Shown here one piece after another: positions 37,388 to 49,700 of a DNA stretch of 64,000 bases. The stretch is from Labia minor. Its lineage: Eukaryota; Arthropoda; Insecta; Dermaptera; Spongiphoridae. The stretch spans positions 636,001 to 700,000 of the forward strand of contig OY720350.1 in NCBI GenBank assembly GCA_963082975.1, written 5' to 3'. The translations under genes were made by a program, and so were the position numbers. Numbering within the stretch: the stretch's first letter is position 1; the number at the start of each line of letters is the position of its first letter. Under the pieces are notes generated by a model. It ran no database searches. It was not told the DNA's origin and saw nothing but the letters and a program-made list of their open reading frames with translations.

Positions 37388-40300
37388 GAGGAACAAGAAG
37401 AAGATGAAGAAGAAAATGAAGAAGTAGAAGATTATATTGATTTTTGTAATTTATTGATTTATTTATTTATTTACATATTTAGGGGAAATGTACCAGTAGT
37501 TGACACTTGTTCATTTAATATCGGATAATAAGACTTATCTATCTATCTAAATATTTCTAATATGAAAGTAATTCCTTCTCTATGGAAGATGTGTAAATAG
37601 AAAAGTTTGGAGTCACCGTCTGAGTGTGTGTGTAGTCGGCTGTCGGCACAACATTTATTTTTTATAGAATCGAAAAAATGGATACTTTAATATTTTACTC
37701 TTCAAATGCTTAAAGAGACAAGACACTTTTTTTATTTTTTTTTTTTTATTATTATTATTGACATCAATATTAAATATTATTAATTGAATGTCCATATTAT
37801 CTAGATTACCGAGAAGATAATAATACTATAAGATCTTAACTTTAAGTGGCATTAGGGCTCTTATGTCTTCAAGTACTAATGCAAAGGGTGAAGTAATAAT
37901 ATTAAGTTAGTTAGTTAGTCAGCTTACCACACACTGTACACAAAAATGCTTAATTTTTTTTACATTATCATTTCATTAGTAGTTCTAGTAGTTGACATCG
38001 ATATCATCATTCATTTATTGGTAGAAGATGATTCCAATAATTAACATAATTGTAAAATCACTGCACTTTAAAGTAAAAGGAATGTCTTACTGTTTTAATG
38101 AAAACGAATGATTGAGAAAGAAATACAGAAGATAGAAGAAGTCTGTATGATATAATTATATGGAAAAATATGTATTAACCATTCGATTAATTTAAATTAT
38201 CAGCCTAATGCCTAATGTTTCTAAAATAGAATCTGTAGAGAGGATTGACAAGAAATTTTTAATATGGATTGGGCATTTGATATTATTAATAATACTGAAA
38301 GTAATAATACTATTTACAACCAAAATAGATAGTGATAGTTTACAGATAAATTCTTTTCCAGAAACCTCAAAACCAAACAAACATGCATAGCCCTTTTAAA
38401 AAACTATTACAAATGGTAGCAGTACCATAATATTAAATTGCTAAAGAAAATTTTGAGCAGAGATAATAATACAAAAAAGAACTGCTGCTAGACTAAAACA
38501 AAAGCTGGAAGAAAAATTAAAAAAAAAACATAATAAGAGAAAGCTAAAAATCAATGAAAGAAAAAAGGAAAAGCAACCCATTAAGAATTGAATCTCTTTT
38601 TATGTACATTCTTATTTGTATGTACTTAATATTTTTTCAATATTTTTTTTTTTTTTATAAATTAGTTAGTAAAAGTAAAAACTATAAAAATAATTTAGAT
38701 AAATAAATGATTGAAAAAAAAGAAAAAAAAAAGATAATTCAAATGATATGTTTTTATGAATAATGTTACCTATGTAAATTTTATTTACATGAAGATGCAA
38801 ATTTTCCATTGCTTAATACAATTTAATAAAATAATTTACAATTAAACACTCGGTAAAAGTTTAAAGTTGATTAATGTTTTTTATTTTTTTTTGCATCATC
38901 CTTGGTGATAATTTTAAATAAATAAAGCATTTGTTCTCTTTTATTTATGTATTTATTTTATTTTATTATTAGGTGGAAATGCGTGGATTGACAGGTGTAA
39001 TAAAATTTGATCATGAAGGATTTCGAAGTAATTTTGAATTGGATGTTGTGGAATTAAATAAGGATGGTTTAAAAAAAATTGGCACATGGAACTCAACGGA
39101 AGGGATCAATTTTACACGCGGATACAGTGAAGTACTTACACAAATTGTTGAATCACTACAAAATCGGACTTTTGTTGTAACCACCATTTTAGTAAGTACC
39201 CATCCATTTATGTAATATCTTTATTAGGTAATTATTTTTATTTTATTTATATGTATACCAATCGTGTAATCGCTTTATAATATTACATTTTCTTTTATTT
39301 TTTAACTTACATTCTTCAAATTTTAGTGTAAATTGTGTAAATTTAGTCATACAATATTCAATTTCATACAATTATCTTTTCAAAATAAATAAAAAATAAA
39401 CTTTTTAAAGATTAAAAAAAAAAATTTGTTTGCATTCATGTTGTAAGGTAAAAGCCATAAAAATTCTAATGTTTCATTAGAAATTTTTAATTTTTGTCTA
39501 TTAATCTTTTTTTGAGTTTTTATTTATTCTGATGATTGATGACTATAGAAATAGTTTTTTTTAGAATGTTACAATTATTCAATCTTTTCACAATAATAAA
39601 ATATTATAAATTGTGCGTTGTGACGTTTCTTTAGTATTATTAAAGAAAAATCGATTTATGACTTGCTAAAAAATCAATGTTACAAAAATAATGATAAATT
39701 TTAATTAATAAAATCTCAAAAAATAATGAATGTATTTTTATATCTGCACCCCTATCAAAATTTAACGCTTAGCTTGTCCGCACAATTTTTGGCGCTGATG
39801 TATTTGAGTTGTTTGTTTGTTTTTTTCATTTTATTGACCTCATTTAGACTTTCATTACACTATTAAAAGAATATGTATTCATTAAATCATAAAAGTTAAG
39901 TAAATATGGCGCGTTGACCACCTAAAAGTTCGGACACTTACTTACGACTATAACGACTATACAAATTACAATTAGCTACCATCCAACCATCCTGTTTGTA
40001 TTTGTTTTGTTTTTTTTTTTTAAATATAATGATTTAATGATTAATAATTAAATAACATCTCGTATATGAATTTTGTTTTGATTGCAGAGTTCACCGTATT
40101 GTATGCGCAAAGATTCAAGTGAAAAACTAACAGGCAATGCCCAATTTGAAGGTTATAGCATTGATTTGATACATGAAATATCTAAAATTCTTGGTTTCAA
40201 TTATACATTTAAATTAGTGCCTGATGGACGTTATGGGTCAATTAATCGGGAAACAAAAGAATGGGATGGCATGATAAAAGAACTACTCGATCAGGTTTGT

Positions 40301-41634
40301 AAATTTTTATTTTTAATTTTTAACCTTTATTTCGTTAATATTTCTTGATTTTAATAAACTCCTTTTAAATATTATAATAGTAGTAGTATATATAGGTATA
40401 TATTTTTTTTTTTAAAATACAAAAAAAGCCTTTACATGAGAGTGGATTTCAGAATAAACAAGAATTATTTTTTTATTTTTATATGAACAAAAAGTGCTGT
40501 TGAAGAAGAGTTAAAAATCAAAGTCAGCTTTTTTTAAATAGCAAACTGTAGAATTTTATAAAAAAAAAATACATTTTTATTTAATTTATTTTTTTAACAG
40601 AAGTGTTTTTATTTCCTTCTTTTTATTATAATTATTTTTTTTTATAATATTTTGACTATTAATTCGATTTGGTCAAAACTCGCCAATATACGAGTATATA
40701 CGAGTATAATTCACATAACCCCTTTGATGTAGGCAACCATCATCCTTTTTATTCATATTTTATTAACCCATTCACAAACGATGTGTTTATTATCTGGTCA
40801 CCCTGAGGGGGGTTCTGATTCTTTTAATAGTTTTAATTCCATAAAAATATAAAATGATAAACTTTTATTAAAAATTTATTAAAAATTAATTTCTTCACAT
40901 ATTTTAATTATACAATAATAATACCAATGGATTATTTATAAAAAAAAGAACAGAAATTATTTTTTGAATGAAATTTTCATCTTAGTTTTAAATGATTTTA
41001 ATAAATTTTGAATTGATATAAATACTATATAACTAAGGCAGGCATTGAATTGATGGTTGACCTTAGAGCTGAATTTGCGATATTCCCTTTTACTATTCTA
41101 TTCTATGTTAGATGAAAAACAAAAAAGATTCTTAAATTTCAAAAATCATTCAACAACTATCATTTAACATTAATATAGTAGAGATATTTAATATCTTATT
41201 TTTTAAAATTAACAGACAAATATATTGAAATTTATCATTAAATTAACTAAAATTTTCTATTTCAAACTAAAACAAAAGTTGATAAAGATTAAAAATAAAA
41301 TTTTGAAAAATAGGCATATGGTTTTATATACTATCATTATTCTAATACTAGCTTCACAACTAGAAAGGGATATCTGCCTGTTCGGCCCCTCGAAGTAATA
41401 CATAGTATTTGGTTGAAAGTTTTAATTCGTTTTAATTCAATTCGTATATATAAAAATATTCATATCTTTTTGTGTCCTTATTTAAAATATAGTGAAAAGA
41501 TCTCGTCCACGACGGGGTTCAGTGTATTCAGTTCAACTCCTTCTTTGTTGATCACTTTTGAGTAGGATATTTTCTTTTTTTCGACTATTCAATTGTTTAT
41601 ATACCATATTTTATCTTATCTTATTATACTAGCA

Positions 41635-41682
<48 letters not shown>

Positions 41683-43734
41683 TATCTTATTATGCTAACT
41701 AAAATTGTATATATGTTTGTTTGTATAGCCATGGGTTCTCAAAAACCGCTCTAACGATTTTTTTGAAATGCACACTAGATATAGTATTTATAAAGAAAAA
41801 TTAAGTTTTATTGATCACATCGCTGGAAAAATACATCTTCATTAGTTTTTTCTTAATTTAAATTTATATATGGATGACGTCACAAATGAAATCCATATTG
41901 AAATTTGACTCCCGCCTTTTTTTAAAGGATATATATTGTATTAATTTTTTTATAATATATTTAAAATATTTTAAAATTGTTTATTTAATTTCGAAATAAA
42001 ATTAAAAACATATATTTTAATAATATTTTATAATTATAAATTACGATATATATTTATCATTCTTCCAATAAAAAAAAAATATTCATGCACTTAGAAACAT
42101 ACCTAATAATACATATTTATGTATTATTGAGGACCCCAAGTTCCATTCATTTTAATCAGATTGATGCAATGATGCAACATTTAATAATTGTAATAAATAA
42201 TTAAAAAATTGTATATCAGCTCGGTGTCCCAAGTATTAATATTACCAGCCAAACCCAATATAATAATGAATTATTTTTTTTTAACTTAATTACCGAGCCA
42301 AGGCTCGGGGTCCCGGTACTATATCTTATGCATATTTATTTGTATTTTTGAATTATTAAACCGCTCTAAGGATTTTCTTGAAATTCACACTATAGTTAAT
42401 TTTTATAAAGAAAAATCAATCTGTATTGCTTTCAGCCTCAGGAAAAATCATCTTTGTTAGTTTTTTCTTAATTTTAACTGGTTGCAAAAGAGACGGGAAA
42501 TTCAAAAAGTCACGGACTTATTGACCTGCCCTCGTACATACTGTCATAGGAGGATCTATGACAGTGTTTCCCAATCATTTTTGTGCCATGCCCCACCTAA
42601 GCCCTTCTAAAATTCTTATGCCCCCTATGTAACATATATATATATATAATTTTTTAATATTAAAACGGTTAAACTCGTGTTGAGTGAATTTTCGAATTGC
42701 CCCCCTTTACAATCCAATTGCATCCCTATGGGGCGTTAGCGTTATATATAGGTATATAATTTGAATTTTTATTATATTATTCTAAGGTAATGGCAAATAT
42801 GTATAGGGGGACAGAATTGCAAAACTTTTACTTTCAATTAACATTCATTCCGAATTATATTTCTTAAATCTTCTTTAATCTTTTTTATTTTTTTATTATT
42901 AAAACGTTGGAATTATTTTAATTAATAAATGTGAATTTTCAAATTAAAGTGTTTTATATTTGTTTATGGCTTTAATAAGAATCGGGAACACCTCAGGGGT
43001 GGCTGTCAGTTAATAAACAGACACCTGTGTGAATGTATTAATAAAATTCCAGGAACAAAGGAGAAGGTGTGTTTCCTTCTATGATATACATTATACACTA
43101 TTACGCGCGTAGATACGGTAGATAGAAAGTACATACCTACAATTGTCTGGTGTAAATAAATAGTGAATGGTGAACTGTGTAGATGATGGTATTAATAATA
43201 TTTCTAATATGAATTTATTGGATTATTTTATATTCCGTTCATTATACGTACAATAACGCAAATTAAAATTAAAAATATCGAATCTATCGAATCTATTTTT
43301 AAAAATAAAATATAGAAATACAATGTGAATGAAATGTAATATAATTGTAATATAAATAAAAAGTGAAATGTAATAAATTTGTTTTTAGAAGGCTGACCTG
43401 GCAATTGGTGACCTTACAATCACTTATGACAGAGAACAAGCAGTGGACTTTACAATGCCATTTATGAATCTTGGTATGTTTTATTATAATTACAATTTCT
43501 TAAATACACACCACTATAGCACTAAAATCATTCATTTAATTAATATTAATATTTTTGTTTTGCTTTATCCAATAGGAATCAGTATATTGTATCGGAAACC
43601 GATTAAACAACCTCCAAATCTTTTCTCATTCTTATCGCCACTCTCACTTGACGTGTGGATTTATATGGCCACCGCTTACCTTGGCGTCTCTGTACTACTC
43701 TTTATTCTCGCCAGGTAAAATTATACACACCTCT

Positions 43735-43774
<40 letters not shown>

Positions 43775-46700
43775 ACCCATTTTTTTTTCTTTTTCTTTTT
43801 TGAAAAAAGAAAAACAAAATCGATAATTTCCAACTTAAATGTTATTTATAAATAAATTTAAAATTTTAATTTAATAATTATCAATATAGCAGCTTTATAT
43901 AGTAGTCATTTAAGAATTTAATCATATTTTTTTCAGAAAAGATTTATTCGTATAATTAGCATTACAATTTAAAAATTTGGTTTTCTTTAAAAACATCCTA
44001 AAATACAATAAAAAAAACAAACATACATTTAAGTGAAATGTCCACAATAATTTTCACCGTTTTCGTGATTGTTCAAGGTACTGATTTGAATTCCAATAAT
44101 TAACTAATTATAATAATTAGTTTCTTGAAGAAATAACCCTTTGGTAGCTCTTTGGCCAAACCACCACCCCTACAAGGTGACTCTCTCTTCTTATCAAGTT
44201 AAACTTGAAGTCTCCACCTTTCGGGTCAGCACAATCATTCCGAAGAACATTGACCATCAGAGTTCTTTTATGCATTTGACCATTCTCCTTGCTAGTGTCG
44301 AATCCACTTCGAGGTCTTTATTGCTGCAGTACAATTTATGTTTGGGAGTGAATGTGTATAGGCCATTTAGGAGATTTAGTAAAGTGTGTTGTTTTCGTTG
44401 GAATTTTTGAAATTTTAAAAATATCTAATAGCGCTCATTTGACTAACAGATTGGGTTACTGCTTGCTGACTTAAAAAAACACCTCATTTTATCATTACCA
44501 TCGGCTGAAAAGGAAAAAGTATAATCTATCTATTGAGGTAGATTCTACACATATGTAGATCGTTATTCATCTTCATAGAACTTTTGTTTACCACAAAAAA
44601 CAAAAACAAAACAAAACAAACACAATTGTTAACTTAGTCAATTCTTATTCTACTCTACTTTTTCAGTTTCTTAATTCTACATACAATTTTGCATTTTGTC
44701 TCGGTTTGACAAAGGTCAGAAAATGTACAATTTCCGTGCCAAGATCCGAAATACAACTTTTCTTCCATTGCTTGTAGCATCAAATGTTACACGGACGGCA
44801 AATGTTCCACTTCTCTAGAAATTTGTTTGTTTACAAAAGACGTAGGTTTGTCTTTTTGCACCGCACCGTATCTTATATTTGTCTTGGTTCATTTTTATAG
44901 TGGGTTTTCATTGTGGTCTCCTAGATTCTCAGAATGTTTGATTTCCCCCGGTAGAACGAACATTTGAATTATATTTAGAAAACTATCTCACCATTTTGAG
45001 ACCCAATGTCACACGAGTGTAGGTATGCATTGCGAGAACACAGAGAGTTATTATTCACCAAATTGTTTCTATGCTCTATCAGAACTATCCACACACGAAT
45101 CATTTCTCTAACGTTATTCCTTGATCAAGAGGACACATTCCTCTCTCCTTTCCTTTTCTTATTAGAAAAGAATGCATGTTCAGCATTCTCGATTGCATTC
45201 TATCTGATCAACAATTCATTAATTCAAGTGTCGTCAAGTGTAAACTTATTAGAGAAATGTTGTGAAGCTCTCATTATTCTACATATTCTACATTCTAAGG
45301 AATAATCTAATTTTTATTGATTCATCCCACACACTTTGGACTACAAACGACTGTCGTCAAAATATTTTACTAATTGATGTCATTTGATCTCATTTGCTTC
45401 TCTGATGATAATAATAATCCCTTTTATTTTGTAATGAGAACACATTTCAATTTTATGATTTGTCCAGTGTTGGAAGATTGTTGGAAGATTGTTTGGTTAA
45501 ATATCCACGTAATGAATTTTGCTCTACAGAACCAATGCAATTGTCTCAACAAAACCATCTTCTACATTTAGTACATTTTGAAACTTGAATAGCCGTACAT
45601 TATAAATTTTATTTCTCAGTACCGATAATCAATTATTATTCTTTGAATATACAATGGACCAAGTCAAATACATTTTTTTTTTTTGACATTTAGTAGAGCT
45701 ACGATTGCAGCACGCACATTCAATTATAATAATCTTCGAGCCGTGTGTGTGTGTGTGTGTGTGTGTGTGGTGGGTGATATGATATGATAATTGAATCAGG
45801 TTTACACCGTACGAGTGGCAAAATCCGCATCCGTGCAATCCAGAGCCCGACCACCTCGAGAACCAATTCACTTTACTCAACTGCATGTGGTTCGCGATTG
45901 GCTCGCTCATGCAGCAGGGTTGCGACTTTTTGCCCAAGTAAGCAACACTCGCTTGTATCATTCTCTCTATTGGATGTTTTGTGTGAATGTGGGTGTGTTG
46001 CTTGTTTCTCGGTGTGTGTGTGTGCGCCTGTGTGGCCCTTAGATTCAGCCCCTACGAGTGGGATAATCCACATCCGTGTAACGACGAGCCAGACGTTTTG
46101 GAGAACCAGTTCAGTCTCCTCAACAGTTTATGGTTCACCATCGGCTCATTAATGCAACAGGGGTCGGATATTGCACCCAAGTAAGTAATACACTCCCTCC
46201 CACCCCCCCTCCCCCTCCCCCCCTCACACACTCACTCACTCACTCACTCAATCATATACATACACACTTTGTTAAATATCACTGCTGCTTTTGCTGATTG
46301 CTTGTTTCACTCCCTCACATATTAGCTTTTGTTTTTGTTTTTGTTTTTGTTTTTCAGATCTCATTAACCTTTCAATAAATTTTTCACATCAATTTATAAA
46401 ATAAAAGTAATTCATTTAGATTCATTTTAAAGTTTAGAATAAAGTTGGAAATATAAAAATAATATTGTAATAGAAGCTCAATTATCTGGTTAAATTTACA
46501 TAAGTAAATATCGTTAAAAATTACAATCTAAATTCTAATTATTATATTTATTATAAAAGAATAAGTAATCTTTATTTCTGTAGTAAATGGTATTTTACTT
46601 ATGTGTAGTACGGTATATTCATGGATTTTTAATTCCAAGGAAAATAATTGATAATTAATAAAGATTATCTATATTTAATTAAAATGTATATTTGTAGTTA

Positions 46701-49700
46701 CCATCCATACACATTCATTCATCATATTTATTAATAACAAATAAAAATAATTAAATAAATTTGATTGAATATTAATATTTTTCCGCTTATATTCTTCCAA
46801 TTTTATTTTGTTTTCTTTCTTTCTCTCTCTCTCTCTCTCTTCTCCTTCCATGGCCTTTTTCTTTTTCTTTTATGATTTTTTTTTTCTATCCTTATTTATC
46901 ATTATGATTATATCAAATATAATATGAGAAAAAAGTCAAATATTAGGCTGAATTAGTAGAATTTTTTTTTTCGGTATATAATAATGAATTGAAGCGCATA
47001 TCGTCACATTGTAATTAATGTATATATTAACAGTAATAATATAATAATTTCATCAATCAGTTTCAATAATTACATTAAATTTGACATTTCAAAAAAAAAA
47101 ACACAAATTTGAAATCTTCTAAAGTTCAACGTTATCTATTATCCATGAACAGGATTCGATCTAGCTAAACAAAGTTTAAACAAAACGGTTCAAGACACAA
47201 AGAAAGTAGAATAAACATTTTTTTTTTGAATTTTTTCTCTCCTGTCTTATAAATTAAGTATTATGATTTTTATTTCAACTTAATGTATCCCATTTTTATT
47301 TCATATTTTTTGTTTTGTTTTTTTGTTTGCTTATTATAGCAACAAATGATTTGAAACAAAATTTTATTATATATAATTACATACATGTGTATAACCTAGA
47401 GATATTATTATTATTATTGTTATTAGTAGTAGTAGTAAATTAATACATGTTAAAAGGATGCCAAATCAAATATACAAACAAGCAAGTAGGTACATATTTC
47501 AATTTCATTCAAATGCATTTTCTATTAATTAATTAATTAATAATTTAAAAGAATAAAAGATTTAACAAATATATTACAAATAATTTAATTCAATGTGTTA
47601 TATGCATGCGTTTTATGTTTTTGAAATGTTGTTGTTGTTGTTGTTGTTGTTGTTGGAGGTGGTGGTGTTTTTGATGTTGTTGTATTTTACAAATAATAAC
47701 AAATTACATAATTACATTCACTCCACTCTACTTGATACCAATAATTGTAAATAATTGTAACTTATCTATAAAAAAGAAAAAAAAACTTATTAATTTGTGT
47801 TTAATTATTTATATTAATTACTTAATATCTATCAATTAAAAAAATACATAATTATAATTATAATTAAGTAATTTTTAAATAAAAAAAAATAAATATTTAT
47901 TAATAAATAATAATAATAATAAATAATATTATTTAATTATAATTACATATGTGTATTTTTTCAATTGTGATATGAATTTATGTAAATTTAAATGTTTATA
48001 TATACAAATTTAATAATTATTATTGTTTAAGCGTAGACTTAATACATTAATTATCCTATTATACATTTATTTGGAAATTCATTTCATTTCATTTCATTTC
48101 ACTATTATTTGAATAATATAGTGTTGTGTAATAAGGGTTAGTTAGTTAAGAGGGGTAATAATAATAATAATAATAAATATATTAAATGAATAAAAAGAAA
48201 TTATTGTAATTTCGTGAATATAGTGGAATATAATAGGAAAGAAGAAAAAATTATAATTAGATTTGGGAATAAAAAAAAAAAAATAAAAATAAAAAAGCGT
48301 CAGCTGTTGAGAATTTATTGTGTTAGCTTGGTCGAGAGACCATCCAAGAACATTTGTAGCAGTTTGGTAAAGTAAGCAGAGCAGATATTGGGTCCCGCTT
48401 ATAATCTGCCCGAAGAAAACAAAGCTAACCGATCCACCACATGCAATTTATTGCTTCAGCAGCACAATACAGAAGCGTTTTTAAATCGCTTGATCACTGG
48501 AGGTGAAAAGTGGGTCCTGTATGATAATCCAAACCGCAAAAGGGGCAAAGGCTCTCACCGAATGAATTGCCACGAAGCCAGGTTTACACCCCAAAAAGGC
48601 ACTATTGTGTGTTTGGGCGAGTTTGCGCGCGGTCATTAATTTTCAAGTGCTAAAACCTGAACAAACTGTGAATGCAGACCTTTAGTGTGAATAATTGGAT
48701 AGAGTAAATCAATCTTTAATGGAAAAGTGCTCAGCGATTGTCAACAAAAAAAGGCGTTATTCTGAAACATAATAATGCATGACCGCACTGCGCAAGACGA
48801 AACGTGGAAAAAATTAATGAATTGAAAAAAAGAGGTATTTCCTCACCCACCATACTCGCCTGATATTGGGCCATCGGATATCCATTTATTCCGAACGCTA
48901 CATTTTTTAAGTAGCAAAAAATAAGAAAATTTGAATGATGTCCAAAATGCCATCTCTGGAGATATTTTGCTTAAAAACCAATTGAGTTTTATTGATCCGG
49001 CATTGAAAATTTGCTTACTAGATGGCAAAAGGTTGTTGATTACAAGGGTGATTATATAATTGATTTAAAATAAAAACTTGTTACAAATTTATTTGTTTGA
49101 ATTTAATGTAAAAAAACGACATTATTTTCTCGTCCCCCTAATATATAGAAAGAGATCTTAAAAAATAGGAGAGGGCCACACGTTTAAGGTTTTAAAATAG
49201 AATGAAAAAAAAGAGATAGGAGGAAAGAGACTTTCAAAGGATGTGTGCACACCTTCAATGTTCAAGGCGTATGAATGAATGACGCTTCCGATTGAAGACA
49301 ACTTTAGGAGGGGGGGGGTAACTTATATAAGAAGGTTGTAACTAAGTTTTGTGGTGTCTGAGCTGCTAAGAGGCGCTGCAGGCGTCCAACTGATAATTCT
49401 GAATGCGCCCGATAGATCGCACTTTGTTTTAAAAATCAAACATGGCTGGCCTGTGCTATAATACTGTCTATATCGTCTTCGCTTTGAAGACCACGATTTT
49501 TGTCCAGTGAAGAAGTAAAGATTACGCCCTGGAAGGATACCCCAAAATATACATCAAGATGGTATGTTTTGTGGGAAAATTGAATGGAATGTTAAGTGGA
49601 AAATTAAATACAATGTGTAACAAAACAATATTTAAAAAATTGATGTTTACTAGTATTTACTCATAACTCATAACATTTGTTAATAGCATTACATTTTTAT

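Noticed and set aside
42562..42760. Possible hAT element starting CAGTGTTTCCCAATCATTTT
   Set aside because: Only one end is visible; no inverted partner or 8-bp duplication was found.
44700..45010. Minus-strand stretch faintly like a cysteine-rich transposase end
   Set aside because: Only a few suggestive residues, interrupted by stops; not enough to claim a piggyBac relic.
45784..46184. Long overlapping frames in other phases across the pore-exon region, on both strands
   Set aside because: They are shadows of exons 11a and 11b; the GC-richer coding sequence keeps the other frames open.
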